The translations under genes and the position numbers were made by a program. The notes beneath the pieces were generated by a model that saw nothing but the letters and a program-made list of their open reading frames with translations, had not been told where the DNA came from and searched no databases. A stretch of 64,000 bases of DNA from Botrytis cinerea B05.10 (Eukaryota > Ascomycota > Leotiomycetes > Helotiales > Sclerotiniaceae). The stretch covers positions 806,001 through 870,000 of the forward strand of contig NC_037322.1 in NCBI RefSeq assembly GCF_000143535.2, written 5' to 3'. Shown one piece after another: positions 22,977 through 34,067 of the stretch (the stretch's first letter is position 1; each line of letters starts with the position of its first letter).

Positions 22977-25790
22977 ATGCAAAGTTTATGGTTCCGCGCT
23001 GCGCAGACCAGATCATCATGTCGTTGTAACGCTTGTGTGAAAATCGGCACAATCATAACTCGTCAAACTACAAATGCAATTGGGAAACGTCGAAGGGTTA
23101 GCATAGGGGATATATTTACGGCATGTTATTCAACCATACTAGCAACTGCTGCAGTGGCAGATTCAAATCGAAAAGTTCGACGAAGGGAACAATGGGATCG
23201 AGTCATTGCAGAAGCGAAGGCAGGAGTTCCTACCGACAAAGTGGAGGAATCGCAGGACCGTCGGGCAGAAGAAAATGCAAGTGAAGTCAGGAAACAGATA
23301 CCAGGAATGCCAGAAGGTCCAGAGGCTTCGGGAACTTCAGGGACATCAAGGCTACCAGGATATTTGGGGAATCAATTTTCTTTTCCAAGAACGGGAATTG
23401 TTGGTACAAAGGCTGGATCTACAGGACCCATGACGTGGGATGGAGTCAACTGGACGGCGAACTCTTCCATGAGTCGATTGGGAATTCAGCTCAATAGCAT
23501 ACCTTTGAATGTATCCAGGCCCGCCGAGACCAAGGCTCCAGAAAGTTCACAGGACCTCGTCCCCCAATCTACCTCATCACCCGTTCAGCCAGCCACTCCA
23601 GAAAATATCGCAGACCTAGAACAGTTCGGCGAATATATACCTTCAAACGCTATGCTTCAGCCGCGCAAAATAAAAACTCGGAAGCACTTGGACCGATTAG
23701 AAAACTCGATCTCAAAGCTAGTTCATCGACTGATGTGGACCACTAAGCTCTCTCCTATTGCAGCCGATTTACACTCAGCATCATCTGGCATCTTTCTCCA
23801 GACTGATAAAATGATAGGAAGAGTTGAAGAATTGCAACGAAGTGATATTAGTATGCCAGCATACAAATTGGAAGCCGAAGTTGGTCAAGAAAGATTTTAT
23901 TTACATGATGCGCTGGAAAATCTCCTCAAGAATACATCTCCGGGTCAGGACAATCTCAATTTGATTCTAGCCAAAATATGTTACAATCTTCTCATAAGTT
24001 CAGCATCGCCAAACATCTTTACCTACAACTTTTTAATCGAGAAATTGACAGAATTAATGCTTCATGACCACGCCCAAGTAGTTGTTGATTCATTTCTCTA
24101 CGATACAATGTTCAAACCCACTTCAAGGACTATTCAGGTTATCTTGAATCATTACGCAGCAAAGAATGATTTAGAAGGTTATCGAAGCATTATCAGGCGT
24201 ATGAGAGCGGTGGATGGGAGTATGAGAATTGCACGGAGACACGAGAATCAACTATTGGACAATCCACGTGTTTTGAGTTGGGCAGAGAAACATGCTCAAA
24301 GATTGACCCTGAGAGGAGGTTGGCTCGAACGAAAAGTACCACGAGATGAATCCATATTCGATGCTCTTATTGGGACGAGTCTTCAAATGACCACCGCTCG
24401 ACAGTCTGTCATGTATATTCGAGCAGCTTTACGTCAAGACAAGAAAATCAAGATTCGTCCAGAGTTACTTTGTGAGGCAGTGAGAAGATGTGTAGCTCAG
24501 CTAGATCATTCTGCAGGAGCGTCACTTCTACATTCTATATTAGAGACCTGGGCCGAAAATATAGAAGTACCTGATCGTATTCCACTCACCAAAACTACAC
24601 GGTGGGCCATAAGAGAACTTATGTATCTTTGCGGAATTGACCCGACAAAAGATCTACCACAAATTCTACCAGTTGATATCCCTAGGTGGAATTTGGGAAG
24701 GCTTTTATTCTGGTTGAACCTTGGTTCGATACGTGATTCTGTTGAACGTTTTGTTGCACGTATAAATTCGTTGCAGGACATTCTTCAGATATCCCCAAAA
24801 AGATCTGATCACGACATTAAAAAGGAATCTCACCTCAATTTTCCCGAATTTGGAAATGCACAAGCCTGGGACTATCTTCCAACGAAAAGAGCTCGGAATC
24901 GCCCATCATCTCAGTCTAACATCGACCGCTCCCTCGAGATTTTTGAAAAGTTTTCATACACAGAGAACGCACGAGCAGAGAAATCGAGACTAGGGGCCCG
25001 TCAAGGTAGAAGAGTGATGCTTCAAAGCTTGGAATCCGAGGTTGCATTGTCAAAGGCAAACATCCTTTCGACTGAGATGTCTTTAGTTTCCTTTTACTAC
25101 AATCAATTCCCTAGAGATTGGAGATATACATATCATCTCAGATTACAGGAATCTCCACACATGTCATTAGGACACAGAATTGTTGTCCTCAAGGGACTAA
25201 AACGGCTTCAAAAACTACATGTATTTGAATACCAGATAAATCTGAGCTTACGACAAATCAATCTTTTGAAGAAGGAACTCTACTATATAATGAAGGAAAG
25301 AGACCAGCGTATGATGGATCTTATCACCAAGGTCAATCAAAGTGCAAAACAAGTCAAACATATTGCATGGCATTTACATGTTATGAAACAGAGCATCAAA
25401 TCAAAAGCGGAATTCCTTCGCTTGAAGGAATCGCGAGAAGTCAATCAACGAATCAATCTCCTCGAACTCGCGATTAACACGAATAAACGACATGTTGAAC
25501 TTCTAGAACGGGATCTCAACTTGGATTTTCCACAAGTAAATCCTGAGTGGAAATTACGCGAATTGAATTTGGTCTTGTTCAAAGTGAACAAGGGGAAACA
25601 TCAAGTCAAACTTTTGGCCGAGGAGATTTACCTCACCTATCCTCCTCAAGTGGCTAGAAAGACTTACATCGGCTCGAATCGTGATTGGAAGGTGCTTCGA
25701 AAATTCCGCACAAAACTTTCTTTTCATTATGACCCCCCAGTCGACAAACTCTTGCCAAGCGAAGAACAACGAGAATATGAGGTGGGATGA
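22977..25790 (+). CDS. Mitochondrial PPR-like protein, 937 residues, no introns
   Basis: Single-exon frame from ATG to TGA. The N-terminus is basic, Cys/Arg-rich and acid-poor, suggesting a mitochondrial targeting peptide. Next comes a segment (FTACYSTILATAAVAD-NRKVRRREQWDRVIAEAK) of a kind I associate with fungal mitochondrial pentatricopeptide proteins. Helical-repeat units of PPR character (TIQVILNHYAAKNDLEGYRSIIRRM) lie near residues 375-410. The last ~200 residues are highly basic and helical, with coiled-coil propensity. A role in mitochondrial RNA processing or translation is inferred only from the family. Exact orthology is not resolved. It is divergent from the CZIB-like gene. Confidence 0.8.
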   Translation: MQSLWFRAAQTRSSCRCNACVKIGTIITRQTTNAIGKRRRVSIGDIFTACYSTILATAAVADSNRKVRRREQWDRVIAEAKAGVPTDKVEESQDRRAEENASEVRKQIPGMPEGPEASGTSGTSRLPGYLGNQFSFPRTGIVGTKAGSTGPMTWDGVNWTANSSMSRLGIQLNSIPLNVSRPAETKAPESSQDLVPQSTSSPVQPATPENIADLEQFGEYIPSNAMLQPRKIKTRKHLDRLENSISKLVHRLMWTTKLSPIAADLHSASSGIFLQTDKMIGRVEELQRSDISMPAYKLEAEVGQERFYLHDALENLLKNTSPGQDNLNLILAKICYNLLISSASPNIFTYNFLIEKLTELMLHDHAQVVVDSFLYDTMFKPTSRTIQVILNHYAAKNDLEGYRSIIRRMRAVDGSMRIARRHENQLLDNPRVLSWAEKHAQRLTLRGGWLERKVPRDESIFDALIGTSLQMTTARQSVMYIRAALRQDKKIKIRPELLCEAVRRCVAQLDHSAGASLLHSILETWAENIEVPDRIPLTKTTRWAIRELMYLCGIDPTKDLPQILPVDIPRWNLGRLLFWLNLGSIRDSVERFVARINSLQDILQISPKRSDHDIKKESHLNFPEFGNAQAWDYLPTKRARNRPSSQSNIDRSLEIFEKFSYTENARAEKSRLGARQGRRVMLQSLESEVALSKANILSTEMSLVSFYYNQFPRDWRYTYHLRLQESPHMSLGHRIVVLKGLKRLQKLHVFEYQINLSLRQINLLKKELYYIMKERDQRMMDLITKVNQSAKQVKHIAWHLHVMKQSIKSKAEFLRLKESREVNQRINLLELAINTNKRHVELLERDLNLDFPQVNPEWKLRELNLVLFKVNKGKHQVKLLAEEIYLTYPPQVARKTYIGSNRDWKVLRKFRTKLSFHYDPPVDKLLPSEEQREYEVG

Positions 25791-26309
25791 GAGCTGTCGG
25801 TAGCTGCTAACAGAACTTATGATTCATTACAAGCAACCCCCACAGTAATTTTCGGATGTGATAATTTTCTGTAAAAATTATCATCTGACAAACTTGGATT
25901 GCATAAAGATGGGTTTCGATCGAGAAAGGTTTTGGGGCACCTGATGTATCATGGTGGAAGTATGCATAGTTGGGCTAAAATTTCCTGTGTATTTATGAGA
26001 TACCTGCATAGAGCGGCGTTTATGTTAGATATAAAATGGTTATTGGTATATGTGCATAACACAAGGCGTTTTGGAGTTTATACATGTGGCCGATGGTCAA
26101 AGGGGATGGCATATTGGTGCATGATTGGACCTGGGGAATGGTCAATTTGCACATGTATAACAGATAGGCGAATACAAAATCTGTACAAACGATATCTCCA
26201 CACTCAACAATTTAAACTTCTTGCAAAATACATTTATTGTTTTCTAATTGATGGTTCAGAAACTTCTCTTGTAATGATATTGAATAACACTCAATTTAAT
26301 CTCTGTTGC
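25791..26309. other. Convergent 3' region (PPR-like / queuosine salvage)
   Basis: A continuous frame of about 200 codons starts at 25899 on the + strand, but it lacks an ATG context and any domain, and its composition is unlike its neighbours. I treat the stretch as untranslated 3' regions. Confidence 0.45.
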
Positions 26310-27496
26310 TCAATACCATATACTTCTCGTTCTATGATGGGGTATCTCGTCTTTTCCTTCCAATTCCCGTTCCTTCATTGTGTCGTAAAGGAAGAAATCG
26401 ATCAAAATAGCATTTACTTTTGCCTCTGGATGATTCTTCAATATCTCTCTTCGAATCAATTCTACACACCATATACTACAACCTATTATTTATCATGTTA
26501 GTTTGGTCTCTCTCCACATCAAGAATAAAGGAATGGGAAGTGGAAAAAAGAACAAGAAACCCATGAAACCTCACCTCTCAACTGCACCTCCCAAGTGTGT
26601 CCACTCTCAATAACTTCTCCTCTCCTAATATTACTCTCCAAAGCCGGTGCATACCATAAACATCCCAAAGTATTCAACAACTGTGGAATACGATAATCGG
26701 CAAACATGGTAAGTTTATCAATATCATGAAATTCTCCCCAACCTTCTCCATCAAACGCTGCCCATAGATCCGCTACACATATTTGTGCACGTTTGAGTAA
26801 TCTTACTTCCTTCCGATTCTCAAACGAAACAACATCATTGAAACAAGGGAAAGAAGCCGCAAGAATGTTCACAAGCGCAGCTGCAGAGTGATTCGATTCC
26901 TTTATGCAATTTGTGAAAGAACAGTTGTATTTCTCGTAGAGAATCGTGCCCGCTTCACGAAGTAGTGAGAGACGCGTGGTGAGAAGTGGCATGGGTTCCG
27001 CCGTACACGAACGGAAAATATGCGCGAATACTTCTTCCGTGAGTTCATTTTGGTCTTGCCAGTAACAGGAACTGGTAATGGGATATCCCTCTTCCAACCC
27101 TCTTTGCAATGCAGCTACTAAACTCCAATATCCCGTCCACTTCTTTCCCTTGTATTCCACTGCAAATCTCTCCTCTTCATCTTGGAGACTCCAGAAAGAG
27201 AAATTGAGTAAATCCATGGTAAAGATAAAGTTGACGGTGCTCTCGTCTTTGGCTTTGGGATGCAAGTCATGTGATGACCATGTTTTGGTAGAGTAGGATT
27301 TCGTTTGCATCTGGGCATAGATGGATGCAGCGGCTGCTTTGGTGGACGCCATGTCGAGAGCTACATCGATGGAATTGTTGTAGATGTATTCTGCACTCTC
27401 GAGAACGCGGGTTTCGGGAATATCTGGGGTGGTAGGTTTGCGGAAATGTTGACGGAGGAGCTCGAGGAGCTCGGGATCGGCTTCATCGTCGGACAT
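26310..27496 (-). CDS. Queuosine salvage protein (queuosine 5'-phosphate N-glycosylase, DUF2419)
   Basis: Releases the queuine base from queuosine 5'-phosphate so that imported or recycled queuine can be inserted into tRNA wobble position 34. Model: exons 27496-26575 and 26482-26310, 364 residues. The start MSDDEADPELLELLRQHF is the first in-frame ATG. Family segments are INF-type MDLLNFSFW, KWTGYWSLVAAL, the conserved MFADYRIPQLL, and the C-terminal exon VNAILIDFFLYDT followed by IPHHRTRSIWY at the stop. All are positioned as in the C9orf64/QNG1 family. It is divergent from uba2 with 703 bases between starts. I see no other queuosine gene in the window. Confidence 0.92.
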
Positions 27497-28199
27497 GATG
27501 GAGAGGGGTTTGAATTTGGAATTGGTTGGTGTTTGGGGTTCAATGGTCGATGTTTGAGAATGCAATGATGTGGTTGTGATATGCTAATATTGTAGTATTG
27601 GAGGTGGGCTCGGCGGGGTATATATGGACTGTAAAATTCATCAGCTTTAGATGAAGTGTGGGTACAAAAAGGAAAGGTAGGAACGATTGAGATTCATACT
27701 GGGTGGGTAGGAGTTGTAAATTTCTTTTTATATTAGATTATACTCTGAAACTACCTATTTACCCATCTACCGAGTCGAATGCATAATTCAGTTACGCTTT
27801 CAGCTCACGCGTGCCCATCTCCCACCCAGTACACACTCAGACCTCAAAATAAGAGAGAACATCATGGACGTCTGCAAGTATCGTATCTACACAGTACCAG
27901 TACCAACTCACCCACCCAGTATCACGTGCATGTGTGTGCTCTGCGAAACCTCCTACCATCCAAGTGATAAGAAGCCCGCTTACATAATCACGCGCGTTTC
28001 CCACCTTTATCAACGCGATGGCGGATTTTATTGCCATAGGTAAAATCGATAGCGTACCAAAATAATAAGCAGAGCCTCAGGAACCATCTCTGCCTGTGAT
28101 GATCAACTTTGGATTTCTATTCACATAACCCAACCTTGATTTTGGTCGTCAATCTACATCTTGCGCTGTCGCAAAATATCAACGCATGAATTAGGCATC
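27497..28199. promoter_or_regulatory. Divergent promoter region of the queuosine salvage gene and uba2
   Basis: 703 bases between two oppositely oriented start codons. No specific binding site is called. Confidence 0.45.
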
Positions 28200-30854
28200 A
28201 TGATGCGCGATCAATTCAACACGCAGTCACTGGGGAAACCTTTGAATATTATGGTCAAGGAGGTAAGCGTACAAAGTTCACAATCTCTTGTCTTTTGGAA
28301 GGCGAGAAGTTCTTGAGGTTATGGTCATTTGTTCTTGTTTTTATGGTTCTTTTTGTTGAATTCGGATATGCTACTGTCAAAAGTCCCGTGTGCAGAAATA
28401 TAAAGCCAATGTCGTTGGTGTTCTGTTTGCTCCAACTAATTGTCTCTGCGAATTTCCCAGTTTTGCGGAAGCCCATTGAAAATGAATTTACTCACTAAAC
28501 TATTCAAATAGGCCCGGATATTGATGGTAGGAGCTGGAGGTATCGGATGCGAATTACTCAAGAACTTGGTTTTGGCTGGATTTGGAGAAATTCACATTGT
28601 AGACCTGGATACCATCGATCTCAGCAACTTGAATCGACAATTTCTCTTCCGTCATGAGCACATTAAGAAATCGAAAGCTTTGGTGGGTTGTCTCGTCGTG
28701 GCAGAGCTGGATATGTGCTGATGAGAACTTTACAGGTTGCGAAAGATGCGGCGCATAAGTTCAACCCGAAAGTCAAGCTAGAAGCACATCATGCGAATAT
28801 CAAAGATTCACAATTTAATGTGGATTGGTTCAAGGGTTTTACAATGGTTTTCAATGCTTTGGATAATCTTGAAGCCAGGAGACATGTAAACAAGATGTGT
28901 TTGGCAGCGGATATACCTTTAATCGAATCGGGTACAACTGGTTTCAATGGACAAGTTCAGGTTATTAAAAAGGGAAAGACGGCATGTTATGATTGCACGA
29001 CAAAAGAGACACCAAAGAGTTTTCCTGTTTGTACTATTCGCAGTACACCAAGTCAACCAATTCATTGTATAGTTTGGGGGAAGAGCTATTTATTGAGGTA
29101 TGTCTGGCCTGCCGACCAAGCGGAAAGGAAGTTTTGCTAAATTCATCAAAGTGAGGTATTTGGTGCTAGTGAGGATGAATCGACCGAAATGGATCATTCA
29201 GAAGATTCAGAAAACGGTTTGTTCCTCCTAGCTATATTGCTCCATTACACATTGAAGTATTTTGCTAATTTTAAATAGCCAAGGAGATTGAAAAGTTGCG
29301 GTTAGAGTCTCAAGCTTTAAAGAAGATTAAAGAATCAATGGGTACCGATGCATTTCCTCAACTACTTTTCGATAAGGTCTTTAAGGATGATATCATTCGT
29401 TTAAGATCTATGGAGGATATGTGGAAATCTAGACGACCACCTGAGGCATTGGATTACACCACCTTAAATACCGAAGCAGGAAATGATGAAGCCATCAAGC
29501 AAGCTATACTCAAAGATGACCAGCGAGTTTGGAACTTGGCTGAAAATCTCATCGTTTTTAAAGATAGGTTCGCATGCCCCTTTATTCCTTTCAAAAAAAA
29601 AAAAAAAAAACACACACACACAATTCTGACTTCATTAGTTTGGAACGGTTGAGTAAGAGATTGCAAGAAATGAAGTCTACCTCGAATGCTGCCAACTCCG
29701 GAGAACCAATAATCACATTTGACAAAGATGATGAGGATACTTTGGACTTTGTTACCGCAAGCGCTAATTTAAGATCCATCGTCTTTGGTATCGAAACTAA
29801 ATCTCGATTTGATATCAAGCAAATGGCCGGTAATATCATCCCTGCTATTGCAACTACCAACGCTATTGTAGCAGGTCTTTGTGTTTTGCAATCATTCAAA
29901 GTTCTTCGCGGTGATTACTCTAGTAGTAAAGAGGTATGGTATAATTTCATGGATCGGAATGTTTGAAGTACATACTAACACGCATAGGTTTTCCTTTCTC
30001 CATTTGCTCCAGAAAGATTACTCTCCTCCGACAAATCTCGAGAACCAAACCCAGACTGTCCTGCATGCAGTGTTGCACAGACTCGCTTATTGGTTGATAT
30101 GTCAAGAGCCACACTTAATGATCTCGTTGAAGGTTTCTTGAAACTTCAACTTGGATATGGAGAGGAATTTGTGGTTAATAATGAAAGCGGGTTACTTTAT
30201 GATGTTGAGGAAACGGAGAATTTGGATAAAAAACTCAGTGAACTTGGTAAGTTCTTTTTGTCGAATACACGTGCTTGGATGCGATCGACTAACAAAATTT
30301 ATAGGCATTAAGGGAGATACCTTTTTAACAGTTATTGATGAAGATGATGAAAATCCAAAGGGTCCCAGAGTTAACCTCGTACTTAATGTACAAGAATCGT
30401 AAGTCTTCTAGACATTTATGCTTCTTCCTCTTCCCATTCTTTATATCCTAACATTCATAACAGTAACACCGCGATGGAAGATTCTCCCATTAAAAGTCTC
30501 GATATTCAAGTCAATTCATCCATCCCTACCGTTCCTATTGTCTCCGAAGAACCTACTGCCACTTCCCCCGAATCACCAATTCCACGCCGTAAAAAGCCTA
30601 TCCCAGAACCTGAATCCACAGAGCCAACAAATGGTCATACCAAATCTCTCACAGCAGAAGTTCTTCAAAATGGTCATTCCAATGGTGTCAAAAAGAGACC
30701 TGCATCCGATTTACTTGAACATGATCTTCCCTCAAATCTGAAGCGTTCCAAGATGGATCCGCCCGGTTCAACCAATCTATCGATGGACACTTTGAATGAT
30801 GGTATTATTGTGTTGGATGATGCGAATGATGGAGCTATTGTAATTGATGATTAG
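28200..30854 (+). CDS. SUMO-activating enzyme subunit 2 (Uba2)
   Basis: Catalytic subunit of the heterodimeric SUMO E1 in the nucleus. It adenylates SUMO with Aos1 and carries the thioester Cys. Model: exons 28200-28262, 28512-28682, 28736-29097, 29152-29216, 29279-29567, 29639-29933, 29988-30246, 30305-30398 and 30464-30854, 662 residues, phases consistent throughout. The nucleotide-binding loop is [14 protein letters not shown]. The active-site Cys is in [16 protein letters not shown]. Zinc Cys pairs are CYDC and CPAC. A ubiquitin-like C-terminal domain is followed by a basic segment and the acidic-hydrophobic motifs IIVLDD and IVIDD, typical SUMO-interacting motifs. Intron 1 is 249 bases. 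Intron 5 carries an A18 run and a CA repeat with a weak GTTCGC donor. A second ATG (28203) is an equal alternative start. Confidence 0.95.
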
Positions 30855-31014
30855 ATGCTTATTGCATCTTAATCTAATTATCTTTTATGCTTTGCACCAT
30901 CTCATCATGTTCTATTCAGCTTCTATTTCCCAAACTCGAAAGGAATCCCTTGTCGAACAATCCCGCCAGCCTTCACTCGGCGAACATTTTGCTTCCCTCC
31001 TCTCCGGAAAATAA

Positions 31015-33359
31015 TCATACGGCGCTCAATCCCCCATCAAGATTAAGCACACAATTGTTTGCGTACTTATTGGTTGCTAAAAAGACGGCGGCATCGGCTA
31101 TTTCGGTTACATCTCCAAAACGTGATAAAGGAATGGAGTTTAATGCTTCTGAGCGGGCGGGATCTGACATTGCTTTGAAGGAGCTTGTTAGTTTAGTTTC
31201 TTTGATCTTTTTGATTTTTTTTGATTGCTATTTTAAGTTTAAGAATGCGAAATGGAACATGTAAGATGATCTTGTGTATATTAGGTTTGGAGAGACAGGA
31301 AAGGGAGGATAAGATTTTATTTGGGATTTGGGGGTAAGAAGCGAGAAATGAATCGGTGAGATATGAGGTTTCTGAAAGGATGAAAAAAAGGGTGGATATG
31401 AAGATAAAAATGATTTTGGGGTGGTAAATAGCAAATTCAGATGAATGTGGAAACGAAAGGGAAGGGAAAGGGAAAGGAGTTCATAAATAGAATACCAGAA
31501 TCCAGAATAGCATAGTAGGCATAAACAATATAACATAATTAATGGAATAAAAATGAAGGTGGTTTGATTGAATGTAAGATTCTGTGAGGTGAGAGGTGAT
31601 GGGGAAGATAGAGGATGGAAGATGGAGAAAAGTAGGTATAGGGAAAGTAAATGGGAATTTGTGATTGGGAGAGTGAGTGGAGGTGAGAGCAAGAGGAAAG
31701 ATGGGAGAAAAAGGGAAGGGAACGAGAAAGGAAAGACCAAAAAATCAAAATTTCATGAAGAAAAAAAAAACATACCCCTCGTCATATCCGTCTCGATATA
31801 GCCGGGTACAATGGCATTGACTCTTATTCCTGCAGAACCCATTTCGGCGGCTAGGGCGCGGGTGAGACCTTTTCGGTGGGGGTGTTGGTTAGTCGGGGGT
31901 TTGTAGAAGGAAGCGAGTAGATAGGGAGGGGGTAGGGGAGGATGGGGAAAGGAGATGAGAGGAGGTGGTAGGGAAAAGAAGGGAAAGGGAAATGGAAAGA
32001 GGGAAATATACCAAGAACCCCCGCTTTACTAGCTGCATACGCAGCACTACCTCTTCCGCCTTTGATACCGAGGAGCGAGGAGATGTTTATTATGCAACCT
32101 AGGTTGTTTCCGTCAGTTCATTATATTTAATCAAAAGGAAGGAGAGTTTGGAGAAACAAAAGAGAGGGGGGGTAAAGTCCCACGGGGAGGGGGGGGGGGG
32201 AAAGAAAGTAGAAGAGAGGAAAGGAAAGGAAAGGAAAGGAAAGGAAAGGAAAGGAAAGGAAAGGAAACCCAAACATACCCTCCCTCCGTCTCAACATTTC
32301 TTTTCCGATAATTTTGCATCCCCAGATTGTACCCGTTAGATTTGTTTGGAGGATGTTTTCGATGAGGGATGGGGAGGTGGTTATTAAGGGGGAGGCGTGG
32401 GTTAGACCGGCGGCGTTGATGAGGATGTCTATTTTGGGTTTGGGGTTCTGAGGGAAGGGGGATGTTAGTTGGGTAGGAAGGAGAATAGTGATGGAGCGAG
32501 AAAATGGATGAAGAGAAATGAGGAGATGTTGAGAATAATGACTTTCGAAGGGTCCAACTTCAAAAATCTTCAGAAGCGCAGAGGAAAAAATAGAAAGGAA
32601 CTATCCCATCATTATCTCTCTGCGCTAACAATATATCACCCCTTCCACATTCACCTTTCTATATTTCACTTCAACGCTTTCCCTCAATTTGCGCCTCTAG
32701 AAACCACAGCACCACAGCATCACAAGTCCTCAAATCCCCCTTAGCAATGCAAACTCCAAACTCCAAAAAAAAAAAAAAAAACTCAAACTCACCCCCTCAC
32801 CCCCTCTCTTCCCCCTCCCAAACTCTCCCTCCCAAAACTCCCTCTCCCCCACATCCCCACAAGCAATCATACACTCCCCTTCTTCTCCCTCCCCTCCACT
32901 CCCCTTCATCACCTCCAGCACCTCCCCCCTCACCCCCTCCAAACCCACCCGATTCCTCCCCACCAAAACCAAGCTTCCCCCCAACCCTCCAAACGCGTGC
33001 GCAATCGCCCTCCCAATCCCACGCGTCGCGCCTGTGATCACTATCGTTTTGTTCGTGAATGGAAGATTTGGATTTGATTTCTCTCCTGGTTTGTCTTGGG
33101 TCGAGGGTGGTGAAGAAGCAGGTAGAAAACAGGAAGAATGGAATCCTCTCCTTCTCTCAACCCCCCTAGTAGAAGAACCCATCGATTCCAGTCCCGACGA
33201 CATCTTTGCCCCATTCATCCCCTTCATTCTTGCATATTTAAGCCCAGTCCCATGCCCTCTCATCTTTCCCACTCCCACTCCCACACCTTTCCCAAGAGCT
33301 TTCTTCGGTATCCCGGTCCACATTCCTATTCCCATTCCCAAACTCAAATGTATACTCAT
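31015..33359 (-). CDS. Short-chain dehydrogenase, 3-oxoacyl-[ACP] reductase type (probably mitochondrial)
   Basis: NAD(P)H-dependent reductase, probably the ketoacyl reductase of mitochondrial type II fatty-acid synthesis. Model: exons 33359-32793, 32447-32279, 32098-32012, 31868-31776 and 31199-31015, about 366 residues. Motifs in order are [13 protein letters not shown] (cofactor loop), [37 protein letters not shown] (Ser, Tyr and Lys of the catalytic set), [15 protein letters not shown], and the C-terminal NLDGGLSAV. The ~90-residue extension ends with RRRGFHSS, a common mitochondrial presequence cleavage pattern. Introns are unusually long (345, 180, 143 and 576 bases) and strongly polypyrimidine in the sense strand. 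The acceptor of the last exon was chosen for phase and is the least certain boundary. Confidence 0.85.
31200..31775 (-). repeat. Purine-rich 576-base intron of the reductase gene
   Basis: The + strand is dominated by GGAAA, GGGAAA and GATGG words, so the transcript intron is nearly all pyrimidine over long stretches. No exon-like frame was found inside it. Confidence 0.6.
32189..32267. repeat. Poly-G run and (AAGGA)n array inside an intron
   Basis: Twelve G (32189-32200) followed by about ten copies of AAGGA (32214-32267), within the second intron of the reductase gene. The sense strand is therefore (TCCTT)n. Confidence 0.9.
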
Positions 33360-34067
33360 ACTCAAATTCACAGTCACACCCGCAGCCGCACCTAAAATTC
33401 TTCAATCCTCAATCCTCGATTCTCAATCCTCAAATCCAAAAAAAAAGCCCAATGAGATCAAATCCTCACTCACTCCTGAGTCCTCACCAATCCAATCTCA
33501 CCCAAATTCACAAACTAAAATCTTTCCTCTTTCCTCTTTCACTTTTTCAATTCAATTCAATTTACATAAAATCCAGGCCGCTAAATATTCCACGTTTACA
33601 AATCGAATTGAGAATTGATCGTGTTTGGAGGTTTCGAAAGAAAGGAAAGGATGTTACACGTCACGTGCCAGACTGTTGCTAGCTTGCCGAACTCGACAAC
33701 ACTTGGTGGGCTCGTAGATATGTACCCAAGTTTGGTGTGTCAATTTCGAGTTATTGATGATTGAAGCGTACTTGTTTCAAAATGTGATAAGAAATCATAT
33801 TCATTTATGATCATCAAGGCACATTAAGTTTTCTATCTATAACTTATCTGAGTAAGCCGCAAATAATACTATTGTATCACCATATCACAATCACATATTA
33901 TAATCACCTGATTAAAACTTAAAGAATGGTCACAATTACGAGTATCTATTTGGTAATTTCTTAAGCAAGCTTTGTACGCCATTGTGCTACCTTTGCTTGG
34001 AATAACCAATCAAAAATGCCCTCGAAGAAGAATGTCAAAAATGTTCATATCCCATCCCTTCCCACAT
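33360..34067. other. Intergenic region: reductase promoter, acl2 3' region
   Basis: Both flanking genes are on the minus strand. The first ~250 bases are C/T- and A-rich promoter-like sequence. A CACGTG-type stretch (GTCACGTGCC) lies near 33660. No gene recognised. Confidence 0.4.

Noticed and set aside
25899..26501. + strand open frame of about 200 codons
   Set aside because: Overlaps the second exon of the queuosine salvage gene, has no ATG at its head and no recognisable domain.
30418..30741. + strand frame of 107 codons near the uba2 3' end
   Set aside because: Out of frame with the last uba2 exon, which carries the SUMO-interacting motifs and correct phase.
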